A DNA stretch of 64,000 bases from Amoeboaphelidium occidentale (GCA_023515795.1 JALGPX010000008.1:79275-143274); one strand, 5' to 3'. Numbered from the stretch's first letter, positions 22,673-32,914 are shown. Numbers and translations are program-made. The notes: a model not told the origin generated them from the sequence alone.

Positions 22673-24728
22673 ATGGAAAACTGGGCTAAGCAAAATGGCG
22701 CGTATTTTAGAGACGGTATTGCGGTGTCGTATTCTGAAGACAAAGGGTCACATATTACAACGCATAAACCTGTGGAACCGAATGAGATTCTATTGAGCAT
22801 TCCATATGCAATGGCAATATCACCCATCACGATCCTGAACAGTTCAGAATTTGGCAACATGCTATTCGAAAAGTGCAGGTCTATCACTTTACTAAATGAC
22901 GATGGTGATGATTTTGTTATCGCTGGGAGTGGAAAGGATGAGAATGTGTGCGTGACCTTTACGTTTGAAGAGTTGATATGTGGGTTTATGGTATGTGACA
23001 CACTTATCGCGAAAGAATCCTTCTGGACCGGTTATCTTCAAAGTCTGCCCAAAGATATACCGGCAGCCCTTTTGTGGGATGATGATGAGATCCAAAATTA
23101 TCTCGGAGGTTGTGGTTTAGATGCTGTGATACGAACACGAAGGCGAGATCTGATGGATGGGCTTGTCAAAAATTTAATTAATGCGTTCTCAATGCTCTCC
23201 TTATCTGCCAGTCCAGATAGTTTCTTGTGGGCGTACGTTGTGATCAAATCAAGAGGATTCTTGAGCTTGGTTCCTGAAGATCCTGAATCGCTTCTAAATA
23301 GTCTTACTTCATTGCCTTTGGAACCAAAAGAGAAACAAGAACTCTTGGATTTTACCAGATCATCATCGTGTCTATTACCCTTGCTGGATTGTTGTAACCA
23401 TGAACCTGGAACACCGATTGTTTGGGAACGATCTCGGGATGGAATTAGTTTTAGAACGCCTGTTGCCATAAAGGAAGGCTCTGAGGTTTTTAATAATTAC
23501 GGTCCAAAGTCAAACGAGGAGCTGCTCCTTTCTTATGGCTTTTGTCTTGAGTCAGAATTTCAGTCTAAATTGGAATATGTGAGGCTAAGTTTGAGATCTT
23601 GGTCATCTGATGATAATGCGAGTACAGTTTACCTTAAGCATGATATGAATGATTTGCCAAGACTAATTGAAATGGCCTTTATGATGTCTCCACCAGAGGA
23701 TGATGTGTTGAAACGAGAATTAGTTGCTTTGAGGAATATCATCTTAGCGTTAGACCACAAAAGCCAAAATATTGAAGATGCATTGCATAATTGCATAGAG
23801 ACTTTGGATAACAGCTATAAAGCACGATGCGCTGCTATTTACTTGAAAGATCAGTCAAGAATTGTAACGAAAGCAATTGATGCTTTACTCGATAATATGA
23901 AGGAAAGAGCTCTAACGATACAAGAAAATTCTTTTTACAAAATTATAGCTCCTTCATACAATTTAATTGACTCGAACAGCTTCAGTGAAGAGAGCTTGGA
24001 TTTTCATGTGAAGCTGCAGGCAGACAAGGATGGTAATGTGTGTAATGCTGAGGAATATACCATTCCAGCTGGCACAGTTTTGGCGGATGTTTCTGGAGAT
24101 TATTTGGTTACTGTTACTACAGAGGCGATGGAAAATCAAGACATTTTGACCTCTAAAATAGGAAACAAAATTGCATGTGAATCGACTTCATCCGACACTA
24201 ATTTACTCTTAGTCTTATTAGAAGCAACAACGGCATGGTTTAAAGAATACGGATATAGTTTGTGTGCTGCGGAAGATACAAACCCTGAACGAGAAGAAGA
24301 CCAAAGCCTGTTACGAAAAGCACTCATTGATGATATGATCAATAACTGGAGCTGTGACTTCTCACAAGAAGATCAGAATGAGCATCTTTTTATGATACCA
24401 CCTTGCTCTCTTAATTCGATAAGAAGGCACAAGGTTGTTGGGAATGTAGTTATTCAACTGAACCACGAAGGAATGCTTCAACTTGTTTCCGCTTTAGATA
24501 TTCTGCCAGCTAAAGAGCTCCTATTTCCGNNNNNNNNNNNNNNNNNNNNNGCACAAGGTTGTTGGGAATGTAGTTACTCAACTGAACCACGAAGGAATGC
24601 TTCAACTTGTTTCCGCTTTAGATATTCTGCCAGCTAAAGAGCTCCTATTTCCGTACAAGGCACAAATTAAAGAAACAGAAGTACATCCTTTAGTTGGTGC
24701 TTTGAGTTTAGACCGAAGCTCTTCGTAA
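22673..24728 (+). CDS. SET-domain protein lysine/histidine methyltransferase of the Rkm/SETD3/SETD6 class, interrupted by an assembly gap
   Basis: A SET enzyme of the class that methylates non-histone proteins (ribosomal proteins in yeast, actin in animals). The start is MENWAKQNGAYFRDGIAVSY. The split SET domain has the SAM/active-site core LLDCCNHEPGTPIVWE (about residues 236-251) and VFNNYGPKSNEELLLSYGF (about 272-290), then a Rubis-LSMT-like helical C-terminal part. A run of 21 N at 24530-24550 is flanked by two near-identical 103-bp copies (24427-24529 and 24551-24653, one T/C difference). This makes the literal frame shift by one base. Counting one copy only, the gene is continuous to TAA at 24726-24728, about 643 residues. 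I read this as an assembly fault, not a broken gene. The exact substrate is unknown. Confidence 0.85.
24427..24653. other. Assembly gap (21 N) with duplicated flanks
   Basis: The 103 bp before the N run and the 103 bp after it are the same sequence except for T at 24453 versus C at 24577. The repeated block begins GCACAAGGTTGTTGGG. This is what unmerged overlapping contig ends look like; the mismatch may be a heterozygous site that stopped the merge. No biological repeat needs to be assumed. Confidence 0.9.
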
Positions 24729-24783
24729 AGATCTATAAATAGATTCGAACCTCTTTTTGTGACTCGTGACGATCCACGCTAAC

Positions 24784-25600
24784 ATGTCTGACTTATTCGA
24801 ACGATACGAACAGGATTATCAAAGCATTTCACAGTCGATAGCGAAAAAGATCAATACGCCTGTCTCTGCAACCCAGTCAGTCGGTACCTATTGAACCAAA
24901 AGAGGCCTAATTGAGTAGAACAACGCAAGACGACTTTGCGCCAAGCAGAAAGAGAATTAGACGAAGCGGATGAAATTGTACTACCTTCTATAATAGAGGC
25001 TGACATTTGTAGTTGCAAAGCATGGAAATGGAACTCAGTTCTTTGCCACCATCGATTCGGACAAGACTTCAGCCAAAACTAAGGCAATACAGAGTGGACT
25101 ATGAAAAATTACGAGCAGACCTCAAAAGCGCTTCTGCTAAACCGTCTGAGAGGGATCAATTATTTGGGGGTTTACCAACAGGCAGGGAAGACGTTGTATC
25201 AAATGATCAGCGTTCGAGGCTTCTGGTTGGCACCAACAAACTCAACGACGCCTCACGCCGCTTGGAAGATTCTCACAGGATCGCGCTTGAAACAGAAGAA
25301 ATCGGAGCATCGACTCTTGAGACTCTGCGCAACCAGCGCCAACAGATTCTGAGGGCAACGGATACGGTACACTTCTGCGAATGGAAGATCTAATTGAGTA
25401 TCTTTAGTTGGATGATGCTAATTCGTACATTGATAGAAACATAAGAATACTTCGGGACATGGCAAGAAGGTAAGGCCTGTATCTTTCTGTCAAACTGACA
25501 AGAATGTAGAGCAACGACTAACAAGTTTCTCTCTATCATAATCATTATAATTCTGGTCGTTGTGATTATCCTAATTTTGGCTTTGAAATTCGGAGGTTAA
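24784..25600 (+). CDS. VTI1: v-SNARE Vti1
   Basis: Qb-SNARE acting in Golgi-to-endosome and vacuolar fusion. Five exons: 24784-24883, 24919-24977, 25013-25366, 25408-25469 and 25510-25600, with introns of 35, 35, 41 and 40 nt. Product about 221 residues (yeast Vti1 217). It starts MSDLFERYEQDYQSISQSIA, joins as QSV|EQRKTTLRQAERELDEAD, and then LQSMEMELSSLPPSIRTRLQ (Habc region), RDQLFGGL, RLEDSHRIALETEEIG, LRNQRQQILRATDT (SNARE helix), DDANSYIDRNIRILRDMARR and a C-terminal anchor LSIIIIIILVVVIILILALK. The order and spacing match Vti1 throughout. Five exons in 817 bp make this the most split gene in the window. Every junction restores family sequence, which supports the splice calls. Confidence 0.93.
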
Positions 25601-25870
25601 TTCGATAAATGAATGAAGTAATATTTTGGGCTTTTTGGGTCAGTTGTGATTTTTGTTTTCTGATTGTGAAATTTTTCGACAAGGTTCAGCACGCTTTGAG
25701 TCTTCTCGAATTAACGCGTTCAAAAGAAGCGAAAATGATGTTTTCATTACTCAGCTCACATTGATATTCTATGAAAAGAATTGTAATACTGATTTGCTTC
25801 GTTGAACGCGTCTGTGAAAGAGTGACCGTGATTTAGCTTAACAAGATTTTATATTTTCAGCTCAATATGC

Positions 25871-28483
25871 TCACATTTGAAATAAGAAACTGAGATCCTC
25901 CAAAGATAAACGATCCAACGCGGCAGAATCCTTGCCGATAGCACTGTCAAACAAAAGTTGCTTCTTTTCCTGTAGCTGCACAATTCTCGACTCGATAGAG
26001 TTCTCTACAATAATCTTTGTAATCTTAACAGGTCTTCTTTGACCTAGTCGGTGTATTCTTGACAATGCTTGGTCCTCGACTGAACTGTTCCACCAAGGAT
26101 CTAACAAGAACACTCTGCTGGCTTCAGTCAGATTCAACGCAACACCACCAGCTTTCAAGCTGATCAAGAACACTGTAACTTGAGGATTTTCCATGAAAGC
26201 TTTGATCATTGAATCTCTCTGTTCAAGACTCATTCTTCCGTCTAGTTTCACACATCTAAAGCCAGCTTTACCCAAACGCCAGTGAACAATATCTAAAAAC
26301 GAAACAAACTGTGAAAACACGATAGATTTTAGAGTTCTGTCAGACTTTCTGAGCTTTTCTAGTTCTTCTAAAAGAGCTTCAATCTTTGTGCTGGAAGTCC
26401 AATTGAATTGTTTGCCATCAATGACCTCTGACGTTGCAGCGGCATTCAACATACGATTAACAATAGAATTATGGGAATTGTAATTGCTAGGCTTCTCTTC
26501 GAATTTTGGTTCCGCCAGTTCATCTTGATCTAAATTAATTGCAAGTGGGACGAAGCACACTGGACACTCTGCCGGCTTTCCTTCGACTAAGTAAGAATCC
26601 ATATACTGCGATATATCTTCTCTACAGAAAACATGCTTACATCTAGCCGCAATAGGCTCTTCTGCTTCATCGTGACAAATACCACAAACATAAGTTCCAG
26701 GATTTTCTTCAGATGCTCTTTTGTGAACGACCAAATACGGATGATCAACAGCTTGACGAAGCTTACTCAACAACTCGAAAATGTGTGCGTAATTATTCAA
26801 TACGGTGCCAGCTCTAACATAATTTGCAAACTGTGTTCTACTTTCAGCATAAAGTGCAACATAAAAATCCTCTTCAACATCGTTGAAGTAATCTCGACGA
26901 ACTTCAACAATTTTTGGAGGCAGACCAAGATCATCGGCTTTCTCTTCTTTCGTACGTCTCAGCATCAATTGATCAAGAATGACACCTAAACGCTTAAATG
27001 CAACAAGACCATCACCATTAGAGCCGTATCTTTGAATTGGTTTAAGAATAATTTTGTTCCACCAACAGAAATGAGCCATTCCTCTGTGCCCACAGTCGTC
27101 GCATCTTGCTCCATCTGAGAATTTCCATGAAGCGCTCCTGCATGGACACTTGGTACAAAAGTACAAATTGTAAGGTTCGAAACTAACAAACTTGATCAAG
27201 CTGTAAAGCTCTCCAACACGATTTTGTAGAGGCGTTCCTGTTAATGACCATTTTTTATCCGCCTTCATGCTAAACACAGCACGAGCCGTTGAGCAGAATC
27301 TATCTTTAATACTATGCGCTTCATCCAGCACAATGCGACCCCAATGAATGTCATGCAAAATAGATTTCTCAAACACCTTTTGCTTCTTCCTCGTAAAACC
27401 AGTCTTTTCTTTTCTGAAACAAGATTCAATAATTGCATAGGATGTCAGTACAATATCATACTGTAATAATTCATCTTTGTCTGTAATTTTATCAGCACCG
27501 TGGAAAATGTAAATCTTGAAATGTCCTTCTGGTGTAAACTTTTTAATCTCGTCCCTCCATTGAAACAACGCAACCACGGGGCAGACAACTAAAGTGGGCT
27601 TTTCCAATCTCTTGGCCAGCATTAATGAAATGGTTTGAATTGTTTTCCCCATTCCCATCGCATCAGCCAACAATCCGCCGCTAATTGCAGAGTCCTCTTG
27701 CTGGCACATCCAATAGAGACCTTCTTTCTGAAAAGGTAAAAGTTTGACATTAATTAAATCTTCAGGTTGTTCTGCTTCTTTAATCCCAGCAAGTCGTTCC
27801 TTGTTTTTCTTATCGACTTCTTCCCAATCGATCGTCCAACTATCCTGATGGTGTTCGTTCATGTTCGTGACGAGACGTTGCTGCATTTTACGGTAAATAA
27901 CTTCACCCCTTTCAGCCCTCCTGCGATTTCTTTCAGCGATCTGTTCCTCTGTCAACTCTTCTTCAGACTCTTCTGATGAAGAACTTGGCGGATTATTCTC
28001 TTGTACTGGGACATCTTCAGCTGGGATCTCAAGCATTGTGCGCTGCCTTGGCACCCTCTGAACAGTAGCAGTAGGCGCTGGAGGCTGATCTTCAAATTCA
28101 TCCTCAGAGTTATCAGATACTACAAAGCGAGAACGTGTGGCTGACGTTTTCGTGCTTGAAACGCCCAATGTAGGAGGCGTCACAATGAGTTCAGCTTCAG
28201 CATGTGGTACCAAAGCCAATTCATCCTCATCTTCTGCCAATACGTCAGGATCCTCAGTTACTTCGGTATCATCGCTACCAGAATCCTCAGCCGCGTCCAA
28301 ATCGAACTCAGATTCGCTGTCATCAGAGTACTGTACAGGTGCAGCCCTTTTAGCTTTTCCGTTGCTTTTTGCAGCCGACACAATGTCCTCTTCAAAGTCA
28401 TCGTCTGAGCTGCTGAAGGTGTATTTCGCAATTGTGCGTCTCCTCTTGTTTCTTGACGTCATTCCGCTGAAAAATTTGGGCAT
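25871..28483 (-). CDS. RAD16: Rad16-type SNF2 helicase with embedded RING finger
   Basis: With its partner Rad7, yeast Rad16 drives global-genome nucleotide excision repair as a DNA translocase and part of a ubiquitin ligase. One exon of 870 residues; an ATG seven codons in (MTSRNKRRRT) is an alternative start. After an acidic Ser/Asp/Glu-rich N terminus come LLPFQKEGLYWMCQQEDSA, Walker A ADAMGMGKTIQTISL (about residue 274), DEAH in IVLDEAHSIKDR (about 384), a CxxC-rich insert (CTKCPCRSASWKFSDGARCD), the RING CGICHDEAEEPIAARCKHVF..CPVC (about 598-648), then helicase motifs V-VI (FLISLKAGGVALNLTEA; DQALSRIHRLGQRRPV). The RING lies between the two helicase lobes, as in Rad16. Length is close to yeast Rad16 (790). 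No RAD7 gene is in the window. Confidence 0.95.
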   Translation of the reverse strand: MPKFFSGMTSRNKRRRTIAKYTFSSSDDDFEEDIVSAAKSNGKAKRAAPVQYSDDSESEFDLDAAEDSGSDDTEVTEDPDVLAEDEDELALVPHAEAELIVTPPTLGVSSTKTSATRSRFVVSDNSEDEFEDQPPAPTATVQRVPRQRTMLEIPAEDVPVQENNPPSSSSEESEEELTEEQIAERNRRRAERGEVIYRKMQQRLVTNMNEHHQDSWTIDWEEVDKKNKERLAGIKEAEQPEDLINVKLLPFQKEGLYWMCQQEDSAISGGLLADAMGMGKTIQTISLMLAKRLEKPTLVVCPVVALFQWRDEIKKFTPEGHFKIYIFHGADKITDKDELLQYDIVLTSYAIIESCFRKEKTGFTRKKQKVFEKSILHDIHWGRIVLDEAHSIKDRFCSTARAVFSMKADKKWSLTGTPLQNRVGELYSLIKFVSFEPYNLYFCTKCPCRSASWKFSDGARCDDCGHRGMAHFCWWNKIILKPIQRYGSNGDGLVAFKRLGVILDQLMLRRTKEEKADDLGLPPKIVEVRRDYFNDVEEDFYVALYAESRTQFANYVRAGTVLNNYAHIFELLSKLRQAVDHPYLVVHKRASEENPGTYVCGICHDEAEEPIAARCKHVFCREDISQYMDSYLVEGKPAECPVCFVPLAINLDQDELAEPKFEEKPSNYNSHNSIVNRMLNAAATSEVIDGKQFNWTSSTKIEALLEELEKLRKSDRTLKSIVFSQFVSFLDIVHWRLGKAGFRCVKLDGRMSLEQRDSMIKAFMENPQVTVFLISLKAGGVALNLTEASRVFLLDPWWNSSVEDQALSRIHRLGQRRPVKITKIIVENSIESRIVQLQEKKQLLFDSAIGKDSAALDRLSLEDLSFLFQM

Positions 28484-28771
28484 CGAGATACCACTGTTTC
28501 ATGCGAAACGTTTCTAAACTCCGAGGTGTATTTTATACCAAATAGATTCTCGTGGTATCTATTATATGCTCATTCATGGAAGTTTAAGCTGATCCTAGTT
28601 GTTGGTTTCAATTTAATCAAGCTCGCGCCATAATCATCCACAAGCCTACTGTGTGTCGCATGATCATTTTACGATTTTAAATTATCGCTGTAAAGACTTT
28701 CACTTGACCTACACCCAAAACCTCAACTTCTTGTGGTTCTTTCACCTGTTTGATCACAACAACTTCACATC

Positions 28772-29336
28772 ATGGGACAAGCTGGTGCAAAAGAATTAGA
28801 TGAAATCCAGAATACTTCTAATTGTAAATTGATCTGTTCACCTTATAACTCATTCGAGTGTAGTCACAATAGATGAGATACAGCGTCTGTATAGGCGATT
28901 CATGAAGCTGGATAAGAATAATTCTGGTTCTATTGATAAAGATGAGTTTCTATCTATACCAGGAATCGCTAGCAATCCATTAGCCTCCCGGGTCATCGAT
29001 ATTTTTGATGAAGATGGCGGTGGTGATGTTGATTTCAAAGAGTTCCTTTTGGGCTTGAGTGCATTCTCAGCAAAAGGCAACCCAATTGAAAAGCTCAAGT
29101 TCGCCTTCAAAGTTTATGATATGGACAGAGATGGATTCATTTCTAATGGCGAGCTATTCCTGGTGCTTAAAATGATGGTTGGCTCAAACCTGAAGGATGC
29201 ACAATTACAGCAAATTGTCGATAAAACCATAATTCAGGCTGATAAGGACGGCGATGGCAAATTGTCGTTTGATGAGTTCAGAGTTCTGGTGGAAAACACG
29301 GACATTGTAAAGCAGATGACTCTAACAGCGATTTGA
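28772..29336 (+). CDS. CNB1: Calcineurin regulatory subunit B
   Basis: Ca2+-binding regulatory subunit of the calcineurin phosphatase. Two exons, 28772-28823 and 28864-29336, with a 40-nt intron (GTAAAT..GTGTAG); product 174 residues. It starts [11 protein letters not shown] with Gly2 in place for N-myristoylation. The junction gives [17 protein letters not shown]. Four EF-hands are visible: [42 protein letters not shown] and [14 protein letters not shown]. The inter-hand segment [20 protein letters not shown] is almost the textbook CnB sequence. The catalytic subunit is not in the window. The start is 288 bp from the divergent RAD16 start. Confidence 0.96.
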
Positions 29337-29378
29337 ATAAAACGGAACATATTCTATTACTTTCGTTCAGGTTGCGAC

Positions 29379-29638
29379 TTATGCTCGCTCTGACTGACCT
29401 GTTGATGGAGGTCTTGTTGAGAGAACTTCCGGTTTGGGTGCAATGTACTGCTGAATGAGCTCCTGCTTAATTTGAAGGACTGTCTGTTGCGTTGTTAGTA
29501 AATTCAATTAAAGCCCGTAATTGTTACTTTGTCTTTTCGAATAGCGTGGAATAATTGTTGTGATGGATTGTTGAGAGCTTGACCTAAAGAAGCCCGTGCT
29601 TGTCTTACTTCATAAGGTTCGTTCTGGTCAGTGGTCAT
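29379..29638 (-). CDS. Small spliced gene, 71 residues, unknown function
   Basis: Two short exons, 29638-29528 and 29483-29379, joined by a 44-nt intron (29527-29484) that begins GTAACA, carries a perfect TACTAAC branch site and ends ACAG. The protein starts MTTDQNEPYEVRQARASLGQ, crosses the junction as IRKDK|TVLQIKQELIQQ and ends TRPPSTGQSERA. It is polar and helical, without a signal or membrane segment, like small subunits of large complexes. I recognise no family. The textbook branch point and the uninterrupted frame on both sides are the main support. Neither exon is long enough to be noticed alone. It converges on calcineurin B, with stops 42 bp apart. Confidence 0.6.
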
Positions 29639-29832
29639 TTAGAAATTTTGGAGGCTCAACCGTAATTTTCCGAGTTGGCCACGCAAATGATGAAACGGAG
29701 ATTCTCTGCGCAATTTTGCCCCTGAGATTGTTCAATTCGAAATTTCTTCACATCGACAAACGTCCACTCGGATACTTACAATTGAATTTTGAATAATTCT
29801 CGTTTTGAAAGCATTAAGAGTTTTTGCTGATA

Positions 29833-30645
29833 ATGAATAATTTTGATATGATCCTGCGGCATGATATACTGTGGCTTAGCTTTGTGTTCATTCAAGCCAA
29901 AGTGCTTTGCGTTGATCAGCCGACGCCAACACGAAACATTGACGCATGGACTAATGACATTGTCATAGCATCGCCTACATCAGTTGGAGATAATCCCACG
30001 ACTATTCAGCCACAGGACGTTGACGATGATTCTTCTGGATCAAGCCCTGATCGTGGCTCATTCTTCTCGTCGCCTTTGGCGTTGGGCGTTTACATTATAA
30101 TTCTAATGACTCTGGTCATGTGTGTGAATCTTGGAAAGAGGAGCAGAGGATGTTTTAGGTGCGGGAGGAATCGGCAACGCAGCAATGACGACAGTCGCTC
30201 CAGGAATGCGTTCGAAGACGAAGAAGACGCAATTCCTTTCGAAGAAGCTGTGGAAGCCGTACCTCCGCCACTGTACTCTAAGAGACTACCACAAGATCAT
30301 GTTCGGTTGAGCATAAGTGAAGTTATGCCTTCAAATTTCTCAGCGATAAGCTCATCTACATCATCAGTGCATTCTGGTCACAATGTTACGGATGATAATG
30401 TACCGCTCTCTACAATGGTTTCCCCTATACATTCTCTACTTAATTCAAACACTGGAAGTCGTGATAGTCTTGTTGATGATGTCATACAAGAAGAAGACAT
30501 ATCAAACGCAGCTGATCCTGTTCAGTCAGAAAACGTTACGATTCCGGAAGATCATATCGAAATAGCCGTGGCCAGTAGCATTCCTAGGCCGTCGCCACCG
30601 CCTTATGACGGTCCCTTGGAATCTCGGGGTGATCGTGAATTTTGA
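29833..30645 (+). CDS. Type I membrane protein with two PPxY motifs (possible Rsp5 adaptor)
   Basis: A 270-residue protein. Residues about 8-25 form a signal-peptide-like segment (DILWLSFVFIQAKVLCV), then a ~60-residue Ser/Asp/Thr-rich lumenal part, one transmembrane helix (LALGVYIIILMTLVMCVNLG), and a cytoplasmic Cys/Arg-rich stop-transfer segment (KRSRGCFRCGRNRQR). The tail is acidic and Ser-rich, with PPLY (in AVPPPLYSKR) and PPPY (in PSPPPYDGPLE). PPxY motifs bind WW domains of Nedd4/Rsp5 ubiquitin ligases, and single-pass PPxY proteins are common adaptors; that role is inferred from motifs only. I know no named homologue. The stop is 29 bp before the GUT2 start on the same strand. Confidence 0.7.
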   Translation: MNNFDMILRHDILWLSFVFIQAKVLCVDQPTPTRNIDAWTNDIVIASPTSVGDNPTTIQPQDVDDDSSGSSPDRGSFFSSPLALGVYIIILMTLVMCVNLGKRSRGCFRCGRNRQRSNDDSRSRNAFEDEEDAIPFEEAVEAVPPPLYSKRLPQDHVRLSISEVMPSNFSAISSSTSSVHSGHNVTDDNVPLSTMVSPIHSLLNSNTGSRDSLVDDVIQEEDISNAADPVQSENVTIPEDHIEIAVASSIPRPSPPPYDGPLESRGDREF

Positions 30646-30674
30646 CATCAATAGATTTTCTCAATTGCATCACA

Positions 30675-32846
30675 ATGTTCAGAAGGAATATTTTAGTTTT
30701 GGCCAGTGCTGCTGGAGTATCATGTGCCACTTACTATTCCTTTCAATCGAAAACATTACGGCTGGATTCCTCTGCACCAAAGCCAAAGTCTCAGTCTGGA
30801 GCGTCATCGTCGAGTGTTGCCCCACAAAAGAATATTCAACACTGGCAACCACCGACTAGACAGGAAATACTTCAGAAACTTCAGAATGGAGAAGAATACG
30901 ATCTTTTGGTTATTGGTGGAGGAGCTACCGGAACAGGTGTTGCTTTAGATGCTGCTGCTAGAGGATTGAAAGTTGCGCTTGTTGAGCGAGATGATTTTGC
31001 ATCAGGGACAAGCAGTAAGTCCACAAAGTTGGTCCATGGTGGTGTAAGATACCTTGAGAAAGCAGTATGGAACTTGGATATGGAACAGTACAAGTTGGTT
31101 CATGAAGCTTTGTCAGAAAGACACACACTATTGAAGGTTGCTCCATATCTTGCAACACCACTGCCTATAATGTGTCCAATTTATAAATGGTGGCAGTTAC
31201 CATACTATTACGCTGGTGTTAAAGCTTATGACTTGGTTGCTGGTTCCAGGAACTTGGAGTCTAGTTACTTTTTAACGAAGACTCGTGCTTTGAAGGAATT
31301 CCCTATGCTCAAATCTGAAAATTTGAAGGGAGCAGTAGTTTACTATGACGGTCAACAGAATGATTCTAGAATGAATATTGTTTTGGCGTTAACTGCGATC
31401 TTCTATGGTGCTGATGTTGCAAACCATGTGGAAGTTACGAAATTGTTAAGAAAGAAGCGAGAGCATAAAAGAGATGGTGACAGCGAAGAAGTTCTTTGTG
31501 GGGCTTCTGTAGTTGATACGCTCACTGGAAAAACTTGGGAAATTAAGGCTAAGGGTGTTATTAATGCTACTGGGCCATTTTGCGACTCTATTCGAAAGAT
31601 GGATGATCCTTCATGTCAAGAAATATTGTCTCCTTCCTCTGGTGTTCATATTGTACTTCCGCATTATTACGCACCTGATCATATGGGTCTTATTGATCCT
31701 GCAACTTCTGATGGAAGAGTTATTTTCTTTTTGCCATGGGAAGGAAACACTGTGGCTGGAACAACTGATGCTCCAACTAAAGTCTCTTATGATCCTATGC
31801 CTTCAGAATCGGAAATTCAGTTTATTCTGAATGAAGTTGCTCGTTATTTGAGTCCTGATATCAAAGTTCGTAGAGGTGATGTTTTGTCCGCATGGAGTGG
31901 TATTAGACCTCTGGTGCGAAATCCAAATTCCTCAAACACTGCTGCTTTAGTTAGAAATCACCTAGTTTTTGTTAGTGACAAAGGTCTCTTAACTGTCGGT
32001 GGCGGAAAATGGACCACGTACAGAAAGATGGCCGAAGAAGCAGTTGACAAAGCTATTGAAGTTTTCGATTTGAATCCATCTCAGCCTTGCAGCACCGAAG
32101 ATATTCTATTAATCGGGACTCATGGATATAATCCAAACTCCTACATCAAAATAATCCAGCACTATGGTATGGAAACAGAAGTTGCGCAGCATCTATGCCA
32201 CAATTATGGAGATCGTGCTGGTTCTGTTGCCGCTTTGGCAGTTCAGACTGGTGAACGATGGCCGTTGATGGGAAAACGATTGGCATATCCATATCATTTT
32301 ATTGAAGCCGAAGTAAGATATGCTTGCCGAAGAGAGTATGCTTGCACAGTTGTTGATGTTATTGGTAGAAGAACAAGGCTTGCTTTCTTGAGTGCTAAAG
32401 CTGCCAAACACTCGTTGCCTAGAATTATAGAAATCATGGCAGAAGAACTCAAATGGGATTCTGCTCGCAAAAAGAAAGAATTGCAAAACGCTAATGAATA
32501 CTTGAAAACTATGGGATTAGATGTCAACACCAGCAGAGCATATTTTAAACCTGATGAAGTTGAATACTTGAAAAATGAATTCAAGGCATTGGACTATGAT
32601 GGAGATGGCGTTATCAGCTCAAAGGACTTGAAACAATTATTTGGAAAGCAATACTTTGAAGAGAATGATGATTTATTGACTGCGCTATTGTCTGAAGTTG
32701 AGACCAAGACGAAAGGCATCGTGGACTTTGATGAGTTCCTTGAAATTTTAATTGAAACGTCCGACATTAGAAAGCCAACAAAGTTTGCACAAATGGTTGC
32801 CAACTTACATCAGCCTAGCCCAGAAAGAAGTGGTGGCGGAGTTTAA
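30675..32846 (+). CDS. GUT2: Mitochondrial FAD-dependent glycerol-3-phosphate dehydrogenase with EF-hand tail
   Basis: Oxidises glycerol-3-phosphate to dihydroxyacetone phosphate and passes electrons to quinone at the inner mitochondrial membrane. Single exon, 723 residues from MFRRNILVLASAAGVSCATY, which looks like a presequence plus hydrophobic segment. The FAD-binding motif is DLLVIGGGATGTGVALDAAA (about residue 77), followed by LVERDDFASGTSSKSTKLVH and GVRYLEKAVWNLDMEQYKLV. The DAO C-terminal domain follows. The last ~110 residues hold EF-hands: LDYDGDGVISSKDLKQLFGK is canonical, and VDFDEFLEIL belongs to a degenerate second one. That architecture is that of animal GPD2, whereas Saccharomyces Gut2 lacks the EF-hands. 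Length equals human GPD2 (727). Confidence 0.95.
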   Translation: MFRRNILVLASAAGVSCATYYSFQSKTLRLDSSAPKPKSQSGASSSSVAPQKNIQHWQPPTRQEILQKLQNGEEYDLLVIGGGATGTGVALDAAARGLKVALVERDDFASGTSSKSTKLVHGGVRYLEKAVWNLDMEQYKLVHEALSERHTLLKVAPYLATPLPIMCPIYKWWQLPYYYAGVKAYDLVAGSRNLESSYFLTKTRALKEFPMLKSENLKGAVVYYDGQQNDSRMNIVLALTAIFYGADVANHVEVTKLLRKKREHKRDGDSEEVLCGASVVDTLTGKTWEIKAKGVINATGPFCDSIRKMDDPSCQEILSPSSGVHIVLPHYYAPDHMGLIDPATSDGRVIFFLPWEGNTVAGTTDAPTKVSYDPMPSESEIQFILNEVARYLSPDIKVRRGDVLSAWSGIRPLVRNPNSSNTAALVRNHLVFVSDKGLLTVGGGKWTTYRKMAEEAVDKAIEVFDLNPSQPCSTEDILLIGTHGYNPNSYIKIIQHYGMETEVAQHLCHNYGDRAGSVAALAVQTGERWPLMGKRLAYPYHFIEAEVRYACRREYACTVVDVIGRRTRLAFLSAKAAKHSLPRIIEIMAEELKWDSARKKKELQNANEYLKTMGLDVNTSRAYFKPDEVEYLKNEFKALDYDGDGVISSKDLKQLFGKQYFEENDDLLTALLSEVETKTKGIVDFDEFLEILIETSDIRKPTKFAQMVANLHQPSPERSGGGV

Positions 32847-32914
32847 TTAGTAAACAATGTATTTGCGTGCAAACAGATTTTTTTTGATAGAAACTTTGAA
32901 ACAGCGATATTTTT

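Noticed and set aside
24427-24653. Tandem 103-bp genomic duplication in the SET gene
   Set aside because: The copies are separated by Ns and the gene reads correctly with only one copy, so an assembly artefact is simpler.
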